Positions 1 to 6,589 of a stretch of DNA of 18,113 bases are shown here, piece after piece. Origin of the DNA: Nitrososphaerota archaeon (lineage in GTDB: Archaea > Thermoproteota > Nitrososphaeria > Nitrososphaerales > Gagatemarchaeaceae); the NCBI GenBank assembly GCA_005877225.1, contig VBPK01000066.1, positions 1 to 18,113 on the forward strand. The letters are read 5' to 3'. Below the pieces are notes generated by a model that did no database searches, had not been told where the DNA came from, and saw nothing but the letters and a program-made list of their open reading frames with translations. Every line of letters starts with the position of its first letter. Position 1 is the stretch's first letter. The position numbers were made by a program, and so were the translations under genes.

Positions 1-933
1 ACCGAGCCTTGAGAGGAGCTTTCTCGTGGCGGGAACTGGGCCCAAACCCATGTAACTGGGGTGGACACCCGCCGTGGCAGTGCCTAGAATTCTCGCGATC
101 GGCTTCGCGGGAAGAGATTCGGCTAAGTCATGCGACGTGATCAGAAGCCCCGCGGCACCGTCGTTGATTCCTGAAGAGTTCCCCGCGGTAACCGTTCCGT
201 TCTTCCGGAAGACAGGCTTCAGTGTCGCGAGCTTCTCGATGGTCGTCTCCCTCCTGGGTCCCTCGTCCACCTTCACGCCGTCTGCACGGTCCGGGGTGGG
301 CGTGGGCACAACCTCGCCCTCGAACCTGCCATCATCGATAGCCCTTACAGCCTTCATGTGACTGTCGAAGGCGAACTCATCCTGCCTTCCCCTCGAAATC
401 TTGTACTTCTCGGCGAGATTCTCGGCAGTCTCCCCCATCGAGAGCGGCGGGTACTCGGAGGACCAGCCGGGGTTGACAAATCGCCAGCCGATGGTCGTGT
501 CGGCGAGGCTGAGCCCACCACGCTTGAAACCCGCCTCTGGCTTCAGCGCGACCAGCGGCGCACGTGTCATGCTCTCGACACCGCCAGCAAGGAGGACCTC
601 CCCTTCTCCCGCCCAGATGACCCGCGCGGCGTCGTTGACGGCTTCAAGCCCAGATCCACACAGCCTATTCACGGTTGCCCCGGGGACGGAGTAGGGGAGA
701 CCGCTCAAGAGCGCGGCCATCCTTGCGACGTTTCTGTTGTCTTCCCCTGCCTGATTCGAGGCGCCCAGGTAGATATCGTCTATCTTCGCAGGATCGACCT
801 TGCTTCGCCCGAGCAGCTCTCTGATCATGAGCGCGGCGAGGTCGTCTGGGCGTACTCCCTTCAGGATGCCGCCGTACTTTCCAATCGGCGTCCTGACTGC
901 CTCTAGCACGACCGCCTCGGGTCGACCCTTCAA
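1..933 (-). CDS. Acetyl-CoA acetyltransferase (thiolase), C-terminus cut off by window edge
   Basis: The minus strand is open from a TTG at 933 to the left edge, giving 311 residues of a protein usually about 390 long. Thiolases cleave 3-ketoacyl-CoA or condense two acetyl-CoA. Visible signatures are the N-terminal VRTPIGKYGG, the acylated cysteine in NRLCGSGLEA (Cys92 from this start) and GVHPSYMGLGPVPATRK near the edge. The C-terminal His and second Cys motifs lie outside the window. I chose TTG 933 because the product then begins just before the conserved first strand and an AT-rich element lies about 30 bp upstream; GTG 909 would cut into that strand. It is divergent from the winged-helix gene at 992. 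The nearby dehydrogenase and crotonases suggest beta-oxidation, but biosynthetic condensation cannot be excluded. Confidence 0.93.
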   Translation of the reverse strand, partial: MKGRPEAVVLEAVRTPIGKYGGILKGVRPDDLAALMIRELLGRSKVDPAKIDDIYLGASNQAGEDNRNVARMAALLSGLPYSVPGATVNRLCGSGLEAVNDAARVIWAGEGEVLLAGGVESMTRAPLVALKPEAGFKRGGLSLADTTIGWRFVNPGWSSEYPPLSMGETAENLAEKYKISRGRQDEFAFDSHMKAVRAIDDGRFEGEVVPTPTPDRADGVKVDEGPRRETTIEKLATLKPVFRKNGTVTAGNSSGINDGAAGLLITSHDLAESLPAKPIARILGTATAGVHPSYMGLGPVPATRKLLSRLG

Positions 934-991
934 TCCACTCGACCCGCGAAGAGCGAAGACTCTTATCTTCTTCGTTGAGAGAAAAAAAAGT
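934..991. promoter_or_regulatory. Divergent promoter region, thiolase / winged-helix gene
   Basis: Only 58 bp separate the two TTG starts. A single AT-rich core (CTTATCTT, about 962-969) sits 27 bp before 992 and 32 bp before 933, so one TATA-like element may serve both directions. A run of eight A residues follows at 982-989. This is read by eye from spacing only. Confidence 0.45.
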
Positions 992-1186
992 TTGGCCGAC
1001 CGCGAGCTCGATGAGAAGATATTCGGGATTCTCGAGGCGAAGGGATTGACCTTCAGCGAACTTCTGAAGAGGGAGCCGGAGGCGAGGCCGCTGAGCGTGA
1101 AACTCGCGCTTGACAGGCTGGAGAAGGACGGGAGGGTCATTAGACTCGTTCGCGATGGGAGATACACTTGGGACGTCGTGAAGTGA
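992..1186 (+). CDS. Small winged-helix-like protein, hypothetical
   Basis: A 64-residue protein from TTG 992. It is charged and helical; the second half (SVKLALDRLEKDGRVIRL, then VRDGRYTWDVVK) reads like the recognition helix and beta-wing of a winged-helix DNA-binding domain. Longer upstream starts in this frame would run through the promoter region and antisense to the thiolase, so I rejected them. A TATA-like element lies 27 bp before the TTG, fitting a leaderless transcript. Its stop overlaps a GTG in frame with the transporter that follows, so the two are probably co-transcribed. Its position between thiolase and transporter would suit a local regulator, but that is inference. I cannot name an exact family. 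Confidence 0.55.
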   Translation: MADRELDEKIFGILEAKGLTFSELLKREPEARPLSVKLALDRLEKDGRVIRLVRDGRYTWDVVK

Positions 1187-1260
1187 CGGATAGCGAAATC
1201 AGGCTGCGAGGCGCGAACGCAGGTGTATCAGGAGGTCCGGGCGGCGGCCTGGGCCAAGAG

Positions 1261-2478
1261 ATGTCACTCTTCAAGCACTCCGACTTTCTCAAGTTCTGGT
1301 CGGCCGATTCAATCTCTTTCTTCGGCAGCCAGTTCTCAGCGCTCGCTATTCCCTGGGTCGCCGTGACCGCGCTCGGAGCGGACCCGTCACAGATGGGAAT
1401 CCTCGGCGCCCTCTCCCTTCTCGCCTTTCCCCTCTTCGGACTGTTCGTGGGGGTGTGGGTCGACAGAAACCTGAGGAAGAGGACGATGATTGTGAGCAAC
1501 ATGGGTCGAGCGCTGCTGCTGGCGACGATTCCTGCCGCCGCGATACTCGGGGGTCTTAACATGAGTCTCCTGTACATCGTAAGTTTTCTCGTCGGGACAT
1601 TTCAGGCCTTCTTCGACATCGCTCACCAGGCATACGTTCCTTCCCTCGTCGAAAGGACGCACCTGGTGGAAGCCAACAGCAAGCTTGAGACGAGCAGGTC
1701 TACCGCTCAATTAGCTGGGCCGAGCATAGCCGGCGTGCTCGTCCAGATCTTCTCAGCCCCATACGTGATTCTGGGCGATGTCCTGGGATACTTCGGATCA
1801 GCCACGTTCTTGAGCACGATAAGGAAGAAGGAAGCGACCCCGGAAGCAACAGGCAAGACGGTCTTCGAAGACATCAGGGAGGGTCTCGTGGTTGTGTTAC
1901 GGAACAGGAGTCTCTCGTCGATCGCAGGTTGCACGGCGACATCAAACCTCTTCTCGAACGCGTACGGTGTCCTTCTCTTGCTCTTCTTCTACAATGAACT
2001 GCACATGACCGCCTTCGAGAGCGGGATAGTCTTCACGGCCGGCGGAATCGGCTCGGTCGTCGGAGCCCTGACCTCTTCACGGATCTCCCGAGTCCTCGGC
2101 GTCGGATGGGCGATCGTCTCAGGGGCGCTAATTTTCGGGGTGGCTTCGCTCGCGTTCTATTTTGCCGCCCAGCCTTTTGCGATTCCCCTCATGGCGATCG
2201 CTCAGTTCATCATCGGCGTGACTGTCGTCCTCTACAACGTCAATCAGGTTAGCTATCGGCAGGCTCTGGTCCCTCTTGAAATTCAGGGCCGGATGAACGC
2301 CTCCATGCGTTTCATCGTGTGGGGGACGATTCCTGTCGGGGCGATCCTGGGAGGCGTGCTCGGTCAGTGGCTCGGCGTCAGACCCGCGATCGGAGTCGCC
2401 GCGATAGGGTCGATGCTGGCCTTCCTGTGGGTCATCGTTTCACCCGTGAGGAAGATCAGAGAAATACCCGGCCGCTAG
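1261..2478 (+). CDS. MFS transporter, MFS_3/EntS-like
   Basis: About 405 residues with roughly twelve hydrophobic segments, so an integral membrane transporter. The start (SLFKHSDFLKFWSADSISFF), the loop motif GVWVDRNLRKRTM between segments 2 and 3, and the long central loop after about residue 200 fit the MFS_3 group that contains the EntS enterobactin exporter. Substrate cannot be read from sequence. I prefer ATG 1261 because family members begin with a short charged stretch just before the first membrane segment. An in-frame GTG at 1183 overlaps the winged-helix stop (GTGA) and would add a glycine-rich 26-residue tail; translational coupling from there is a real alternative. No promoter is visible directly upstream, supporting co-transcription with the small regulator. 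It ends 54 bp from the convergent crotonase. Confidence 0.88.
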   Translation: MSLFKHSDFLKFWSADSISFFGSQFSALAIPWVAVTALGADPSQMGILGALSLLAFPLFGLFVGVWVDRNLRKRTMIVSNMGRALLLATIPAAAILGGLNMSLLYIVSFLVGTFQAFFDIAHQAYVPSLVERTHLVEANSKLETSRSTAQLAGPSIAGVLVQIFSAPYVILGDVLGYFGSATFLSTIRKKEATPEATGKTVFEDIREGLVVVLRNRSLSSIAGCTATSNLFSNAYGVLLLLFFYNELHMTAFESGIVFTAGGIGSVVGALTSSRISRVLGVGWAIVSGALIFGVASLAFYFAAQPFAIPLMAIAQFIIGVTVVLYNVNQVSYRQALVPLEIQGRMNASMRFIVWGTIPVGAILGGVLGQWLGVRPAIGVAAIGSMLAFLWVIVSPVRKIREIPGR

Positions 2479-2532
2479 CAGAGGAGGAGATAGCCCATTC
2501 TTCCGCGAAATTGGGCGTTGCCTGGGCGCGGC

Positions 2533-3327
2533 TCATTCCCCCGTGAACTTTGGCTGCCTCTTCTCGAAGAACGCCTTCACCCCCTCCACGTGGTCCTTGC
2601 TCTTGCCCGCGATCTCCTGGAGATACGTCTCGTACTCCAGCGCCGAATCGAGGTCCACGACTATGGCCCTGTTGAGTGCCCTCTTCGACAGCGCGATTGC
2701 CTTCGTCGGGCCTGATGCGAGCCTCTCCGCGATCTTCTCCACCTGTCCGTCAAACTTCCCCTCAGGGAAGACCCAGTTCACGAGCCCGAGATGGAGGGCC
2801 ACAGTCGCATCGATTGGCTCGCCGAGCATCACGACCTCCATCGCCTTGGCCAGACCAAGAATTCTCGTAAGCCAGAAGCTGGTCCCTGAGTCGGGCGCGA
2901 GTCCGACCTTGATGAAGGCCTCGTGAAAGGTCGCCTTCTCCGAGGCCGCCCTCAGGTCGCAGGCGAGCGCGAGCCCCAGCCCCGCCCCGGCCGTCACCCC
3001 GTTGATCGCGGCGAGGACGGGTTTGTCCATTCGTCTTATCCGAGCCACGATGGGGTTGTACTTGCTTCGGAGAACCTCCCCCAGCAGAAGAGGCTTCCCG
3101 CTCTCGTACATCACCCTGCTTGTGTTGAGGTCCTCCCCCACGGAGAAGGCTCTCCCCTCCCCAGTAAGGACAATCGCCCGGGCTTTCGGATTCTTCTCTC
3201 CATCCTTGAGAGCTTCATGGAGGTCTGTACCCATCTGCTCATTGAACGCGTTGAGCACGTCGGGACGGTTCAACCTGATCCAGAGGACCGAGTTCTTGAC
3301 CTCCGCCTTGACAGCCTTCTCGTCCAT
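2533..3327 (-). CDS. Crotonase-fold enoyl-CoA isomerase, PaaG-like
   Basis: 264 residues of the enoyl-CoA hydratase/isomerase superfamily. The CoA/oxyanion segment is AFSVGEDL (60-67) and the second oxyanion glycine is in AGAGLGLALACD. Both glutamates of classical hydratases are absent: Gly118 and Phe138 sit at those positions. Instead Asp146 in GLAPDSGTS matches the catalytic Asp of PaaG and related isomerases, and the C-terminus EGVKAFFEKRQPKFTG is also PaaG-like. I therefore predict double-bond isomerisation or epoxide-to-oxepin chemistry rather than hydration; the substrate is unknown, since no other phenylacetate genes are visible. The ATG lies 1 bp after the stop of the upstream crotonase, so the two form an operon, and no separate promoter is seen. 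Confidence 0.85.
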   Translation of the reverse strand: MDEKAVKAEVKNSVLWIRLNRPDVLNAFNEQMGTDLHEALKDGEKNPKARAIVLTGEGRAFSVGEDLNTSRVMYESGKPLLLGEVLRSKYNPIVARIRRMDKPVLAAINGVTAGAGLGLALACDLRAASEKATFHEAFIKVGLAPDSGTSFWLTRILGLAKAMEVVMLGEPIDATVALHLGLVNWVFPEGKFDGQVEKIAERLASGPTKAIALSKRALNRAIVVDLDSALEYETYLQEIAGKSKDHVEGVKAFFEKRQPKFTGE

Positions 3328-3328
3328 C

Positions 3329-3979
3329 TTACTTACCCTTGAACTCGGGCTTCCTCTTCTCTTGGAAAGCCCTCATCCCCTCACCCTTGTCTTCCGAGGC
3401 GAAGAGCAGGTAGAAGAGCTCCCTCTCGAAGTCCAGCCCGTCGGCGAGGCCAACCTGAAACGCCTTGTTAATCGCCTGCTTCGCGAACTTTGTCGCGAGC
3501 GGTGCCTTCGACGCGATCTCCGTGGCAACCTTCTTGGCTTCGGTGAGGAACGCCTCCTTCGGAACGACCCTGCTCACGAGACCAAGGGTCTTGGCCTCCT
3601 CCGCCCCTATCATTCTCCCGGTCAGTATCATCTCCATCGCCTTGTACTTGCCCACGGCTCGGGTGAGTCGCTGCGTCCCTCCCCCTCCGGGGATCACTCC
3701 GATGTTTATCTCTGGCTGTCCCAATCTCGTCGTCTCAGACGCAACGAGGACGTCACAGCTCATGGCCAGCTCCAGCCCGCCGCCTAAGACGAAACCACTG
3801 AGAGCCCCGACAACCGGTTTCGGGTACCTCCCCACCGCGTCCCAGAGGGGAAAGAAGTGGCCCGTCTCGATGAGTTCGTTGACCATCTTCGTATTCAGCG
3901 CGTTGAGCGCCTCCGGCCTGTTCAGCGTGATGACCCCTAGCGCCTGCTCCTTCGACACGATGATTGTGTCGTAGTTCAC
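3329..3979 (-). CDS. Enoyl-CoA hydratase with an internal in-frame deletion
   Basis: Only 216 residues where the family has about 257. The N-terminal strand (VITLNRPEALNALN) is intact and the catalytic core is complete: GGGLELAMSCD with Glu70 and GQPE with Glu90, twenty residues apart like Glu144/Glu164 of rat mitochondrial hydratase. Between ELIETGHFF and YPKPVV about 42 residues are missing, including the AFxAGADI segment that supplies one oxyanion-hole amide and contacts CoA. The frame is kept on both sides. The protein may be inactive, altered, or an assembly artefact. It starts at GTG 3979 with a TATA-like element (GTTTTTACG, centre about 4006) 27 bp upstream, and is followed after 1 bp by the PaaG-like gene. 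Confidence 0.85.
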   Translation of the reverse strand: MNYDTIIVSKEQALGVITLNRPEALNALNTKMVNELIETGHFFPLWDAVGRYPKPVVGALSGFVLGGGLELAMSCDVLVASETTRLGQPEINIGVIPGGGGTQRLTRAVGKYKAMEMILTGRMIGAEEAKTLGLVSRVVPKEAFLTEAKKVATEIASKAPLATKFAKQAINKAFQVGLADGLDFERELFYLLFASEDKGEGMRAFQEKRKPEFKGK

Positions 3980-4064
3980 AACTTCGGGCCTCGCGGCTGG
4001 ACGTAAAAACCTACTCTCGCAACCGCGAGGTTAAAAGGTCCAGCGATTCGAGCCCCGACGAAAA
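3980..4064. promoter_or_regulatory. Divergent promoter region, hydratase / thioesterase
   Basis: 85 bp between starts. Minus-strand TATA-like GTTTTTACG is at 4002-4010, 27 bp before GTG 3979. Plus-strand TTAAAAGG is at 4031-4038, 31 bp before TTG 4065. Both distances fit leaderless archaeal transcripts. Confidence 0.5.
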
Positions 4065-4469
4065 TTGCGGCCAGAGCATGAAATCAAGCTCAGGGTTCGG
4101 TACGAAGAGACCGACACGATGCAGGTCGTCTACTACGCAAAATACTTCGTCTGGTTTGAGGTGGGAAGAATGGAGTTGTTTCGCAATCTGGGGCTGGAGT
4201 ACAGACGCTGGGAGGAGAGGGGCCTAAGGATCCCCGTCGTGGAGGCTAAAGCGACATACCACGCTTCCGCGAAATTCGACGACGAGATTCTTGTGAAGAC
4301 GCGCATCGCTAAGGTTGGAAACACGAGTCTTCGGTTTGAAAACGAGGTCTACAGACTTCCGGGGATGACCCTGCTCTGCGACGGGTACACGGTACATGTC
4401 CTCGTCAACAGCCGCGGCAAGCCTGTCGAGTTTCCGAGGGAGATCGCGAAAAAGCTCAGCCCTTCCTAG
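4065..4469 (+). CDS. Acyl-CoA thioesterase, 4HBT/YbgC hot-dog family
   Basis: 134 residues, a normal length for a single hot-dog domain that acts as a dimer or tetramer in the cytoplasm. The signature YEETDTMQVVYYAKYFVWFE is near the N-terminus; Asp17 matches the catalytic Asp of 4-hydroxybenzoyl-CoA thioesterase and YbgC. These enzymes hydrolyse acyl-CoA to free acid and CoA, here perhaps releasing CoA from beta-oxidation intermediates. TTG 4065 is the only sensible start: it precedes the first strand, and a TATA-like element lies 31 bp upstream. An ATG at 4078 is out of frame. The 3' end overlaps the convergent dehydrogenase by 14 bp. Confidence 0.88.
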   Translation: MRPEHEIKLRVRYEETDTMQVVYYAKYFVWFEVGRMELFRNLGLEYRRWEERGLRIPVVEAKATYHASAKFDDEILVKTRIAKVGNTSLRFENEVYRLPGMTLLCDGYTVHVLVNSRGKPVEFPREIAKKLSPS

Positions 4470-5334
4470 GCCCCTCTCCACTCCAATCGTAGAAGCCCTT
4501 TCCAGACTTTCTGCCGAGCAACCCAGCCCGGACCATCTCTCTCAAGAGAGGCGGTGGGCGATACTTGCTATCCTGAAATTCGTTGATGAATACCTGCGTG
4601 ATGTTTAGGGTCGTGTCGAGACCCACGTAGTCGAGTAGCCTGAGCGGACCCATAGGCCAGTTTAAACCGAGCTTCAGAGCCTTATCGATGTCTTCCGGGT
4701 CCGCAACCTCCTCCTGAACAAGGAAGACTGCTTCGTTCAGGGCTGGGACGAGTATCCTGTTCACGATGAAGCCCGGCGAGTCTTTTCTGCAAAGCACCGT
4801 CTCCTTCCCCATCTTCTTTGACGTCTCCTTCACGAATTGGACGGTCTCCTCCGAGGTCTTCCTCCCCTTGACGATTTCAACGAGGGGCATCAACTGCGGC
4901 GGGTTGAAGAAGTGCATCCCACACACATTCTCAGGGTGCTTTGTCGCGCCTCCGAGAAGCGTAATGCTGATCGACGAGGTGTTCGAGGCAAAGACGGCAT
5001 CTCCTTCGATGAGGTCCGACACATTCTTGAAAAGGTCGAGCTTCAGCTTCGGGTCCTCTGACGCTGCCTCGATGATTAGGTCACTCCCACTCACGGCCTC
5101 CTTCAGGTTCAGTGTGGGATGTATCTTCGCGAAGACAGCATCCGCCTGTTTCTGGGTCAAAGTCCCCTTCGCGACGAACTTCGCGAGGCTACCCTTGACC
5201 ATGCTCAGGCCTCTGTCGAGGAAATCCTGCTTCACATCGAGCAACGACACCTCGTACCCTCCGACCTGCGCTGCCACCTGGGCTATGCCGTGTCCCATCA
5301 GCCCGGCTCCCAAAACCGTGACCTTCGAGTTCAT
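4456..5334 (-). CDS. 3-hydroxyacyl-CoA dehydrogenase
   Basis: 292 residues, the standard length of the stand-alone NAD-dependent enzyme that oxidises 3-hydroxyacyl-CoA to 3-ketoacyl-CoA (or reduces acetoacetyl-CoA in reverse). The Rossmann motif GAGLMG is at 9-14. Catalytic positions are Ser120 in SNTSS, His141 in MHFFNPP, Glu153 in VEIVKG and Asn192 in SPGFIVNRIL. The C-terminal helical dimerisation domain ends with GRKSGKGFYDW. ATG 5334 is preceded by a TATA-like GTTAATAC at about 5358-5365, 27 bp upstream, so the gene probably has its own leaderless promoter although it follows the GNAT gene by 33 bp. With the thiolase and crotonases it provides consecutive beta-oxidation steps. Confidence 0.95.
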   Translation of the reverse strand: MNSKVTVLGAGLMGHGIAQVAAQVGGYEVSLLDVKQDFLDRGLSMVKGSLAKFVAKGTLTQKQADAVFAKIHPTLNLKEAVSGSDLIIEAASEDPKLKLDLFKNVSDLIEGDAVFASNTSSISITLLGGATKHPENVCGMHFFNPPQLMPLVEIVKGRKTSEETVQFVKETSKKMGKETVLCRKDSPGFIVNRILVPALNEAVFLVQEEVADPEDIDKALKLGLNWPMGPLRLLDYVGLDTTLNITQVFINEFQDSKYRPPPLLREMVRAGLLGRKSGKGFYDWSGEGPRKG

Positions 5335-5353
5335 GGATTCGAGCTCGCAGCCA

Positions 5354-5366
5354 ACGTGTATTAACT
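5354..5366 (-). promoter_or_regulatory. TATA-like element for 3-hydroxyacyl-CoA dehydrogenase
   Basis: The minus strand reads GTTAATAC, centred near 5361, 27 bp before ATG 5334. It lies just past the GNAT stop codon (5368-5370), suggesting an independent promoter inside a same-strand pair. Confidence 0.4.
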
Positions 5367-5367
5367 G

Positions 5368-6231
5368 TTAGTCGAGACGCCGCTCGAAGACGACCATCTG
5401 GAAATACTTCTTGAGACCGACCTCCTTCAAGCTCTTCGACAATCTCGACCCTTTCGGCAGGAAGACGAAGTTTTCGTCTCTCTTGGGCCTAGAGCTTCGG
5501 AAGAGGTGAGAAACGATCTTCTTGCAGAGCGCTGGTTCTCCACAGAGGAAAGACATTTGTAGCCATACCTCCTCTCCCTCCCTCGACGGACCACAGACTG
5601 CGACTGCGCTGTTTCCCTCTTCATCCCTTGCCGAAAAGACGTATCTCTTCGCGATAAGCTCCGAAAGCGACTCTCTGTCGAGCGCCCGGGTCACGAATGC
5701 ATCCCAGTAGACACCTTTGCCAGCCCGGTACTCTTCTGAGCCGCGGATCATCCTCAGAGCTTTGCTGAGGTCTGACGGAGAGAGTCTGTCGACTCCTCCC
5801 CCGCGAAGGAGTCTCGACTTGGTCCTCGCTCTGAAGACGTCGAACCTGGCGACTTCTGAGAATCCCATCTTCGCGACTTGTCTACGCGCCGCTCTGTTTC
5901 TAGAACTGCTCGTCAGCCTGAAAGTGGAGACCCCCAAGTTGGAGGCGTACTTCATCGACTTCTCGCCGAGGAGTGACGCCAGCCCCTTCCCCCTGAAGTC
6001 GGGGTGGATTCTCACCCCTTCGAGCCAGCCAGTGCCGTCCTTGAGAAGTCGCACCCGATTCATACCGACCAGCTTCCCGTCAACTTCGACGACGAACATC
6101 TTTCCACCCTTGTCGCGCAACCACTCATCCCAGACGCTCGGGACGTAGTCGTGGCCGCCCCACGTCTTCGTGACGAAGTCCATCAGTGGTTTCTTGTCCG
6201 ATGGCTTCGCCTCTCTAACGATTACCGTCAT
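5368..6231 (-). CDS. GNAT N-acetyltransferase with an extra C-terminal domain
   Basis: 287 residues. The N-terminal half (about 1-135) is a GNAT domain: the acetyl-CoA motif A is VRIHPDFRGKGLASLL, with the pyrophosphate loop RGKGLA at 80-85. A further 150 residues hold no second clear acetyl-CoA loop. The arrangement and the strand before motif A (GWLEGVRIHPDFRGKG) recall the NAT16/histidine N-acetyltransferase type, which also carries a distinct C-terminal domain; that resemblance is only suggestive. The acceptor is unknown. ATG 6231 is the first residue of a typical GNAT start (TVIVREAKPSDKKPL). The gene is divergent from the tRNA and shares its AT-rich element; it is followed by the dehydrogenase. 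Confidence 0.82.
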   Translation of the reverse strand: MTVIVREAKPSDKKPLMDFVTKTWGGHDYVPSVWDEWLRDKGGKMFVVEVDGKLVGMNRVRLLKDGTGWLEGVRIHPDFRGKGLASLLGEKSMKYASNLGVSTFRLTSSSRNRAARRQVAKMGFSEVARFDVFRARTKSRLLRGGGVDRLSPSDLSKALRMIRGSEEYRAGKGVYWDAFVTRALDRESLSELIAKRYVFSARDEEGNSAVAVCGPSREGEEVWLQMSFLCGEPALCKKIVSHLFRSSRPKRDENFVFLPKGSRLSKSLKEVGLKKYFQMVVFERRLD

Positions 6232-6295
6232 CTGCTGGAACAGTATGCGGTCTCGCTCGCCAACGGTTAAAAGTAATCTGAATCATCCGAATCAT
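6232..6295. promoter_or_regulatory. Shared promoter region, GNAT / tRNA-Ser
   Basis: The plus strand carries TTAAAAGTAA at 6267-6276, centred 26 bp before the tRNA 5' end at 6296, the expected archaeal TATA distance. The same element on the minus strand (CTTTTAACC) lies about 39 bp before ATG 6231, giving a predicted leader of roughly 13 nt for GNAT. Confidence 0.5.
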
Positions 6296-6332
6296 GCCGG
6301 GGTGGCAGAGTGGTTATTGCGCGGGCCTTGAG

Positions 6333-6344
6333 CAGCCCAAAGAA
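6333..6344 (+). other. tRNA intron 1, 12 nt, canonical position 37/38
   Basis: Removing these bases restores a perfect 5-bp anticodon stem and the loop CTTGAGA; leaving them in gives only a 4-bp stem with an 8-nt loop. The central helix is weak: C6327-G6342, T6328-A6341, T6329-A6340, then a G-A mismatch, so this is a relaxed splice motif. Confidence 0.75.
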
Positions 6345-6378
6345 AGCCCGTGACCCTCACGGGTCGCGTGGGTTCGAA

Positions 6379-6428
6379 TCCCGCGGTAAAAACTGACCCT
6401 GTTAGACGGGGTCTGCCGCGGGCGAAAC
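6379..6428 (+). other. tRNA intron 2, 50 nt, T-loop position 59/60
   Basis: A perfect bulge-helix-bulge. The outer helix is the T-stem GTGGG/CCTAC. The central 4-bp helix is TTCG (6373-6376) with CGAA (6423-6426). The 3-nt bulges are AAT (6377-6379) and ACT (6427-6429), each cut after the second base. The inner helix CCCGCGG (6380-6386) pairs with CCGCGGG (6416-6422), topped by GACCC (6395-6399)/GGGTC (6409-6413). Confidence 0.9.
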
Positions 6429-6442
6429 TCCTACCCCCGGCG

Positions 6443-6589
6443 CTTTTCCCGTAGCCAAGGCTGCGCTTACAGTTGAACGAGAAGAGGTCGGGGTGGGATT
6501 GTGAATCCACGTTCCACCAAGACTCGGTTACGGCGTCTCAACAAGTGAAAGCTTATTCCGAGTTGTTACTTCGAACGGGGAGGAGAATC
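6443..6589 (+). other. Spacer between tRNA and thioesterase
   Basis: No gene is seen. A short T-run (CTTTTCCC, 6443-6450) directly after the tRNA may end its transcript. GCTTATT at 6551-6557 is a possible TATA element for the next gene, and a purine run at 6577-6585 is its likely ribosome-binding site. Confidence 0.4.

Larger units (their letters stand above)
6296..6442 (+). tRNA. tRNA-Ser (anticodon UGA) with two introns
   Basis: The acceptor stem is GCCGGGG (6296-6302) with CCCCGGC (6435-6441) and discriminator G at 6442; CCA is not encoded. The D-arm follows. The anticodon stem is CGGGC (6322-6326) with GCCCG (6346-6350), anticodon TGA 6329-6331, and the long variable arm GACCC/GGGTC marks a class II tRNA. 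Intron 1 is 6333-6344 (12 nt) at 37/38, leaving loop CTTGAGA. Intron 2 is 6379-6428 (50 nt) at 59/60, leaving T-loop TTCGAAT and T-stem GTGGG (6368-6372) with CCTAC (6430-6434). The mature tRNA is 85 nt, normal for serine. G73 and the long arm fit seryl-tRNA identity. It decodes UCA. A TATA-like element lies 26 bp upstream. Confidence 0.92.

Noticed and set aside
74..906. Several plus-strand open frames
   Set aside because: They lie antisense to the thiolase, whose minus-strand frame is open throughout and carries clear family motifs.
6296..6390. A tRNA with one intron ending near 6390
   Set aside because: No sequence there pairs with GCCGGGG; the true 3' acceptor strand is at 6435-6441 and intron 2 has a perfect splice motif.
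6473..6589. A 39-residue N-terminal extension of the PaaI-type thioesterase
   Set aside because: No family resemblance, and ATG 6590 has a good ribosome-binding site.
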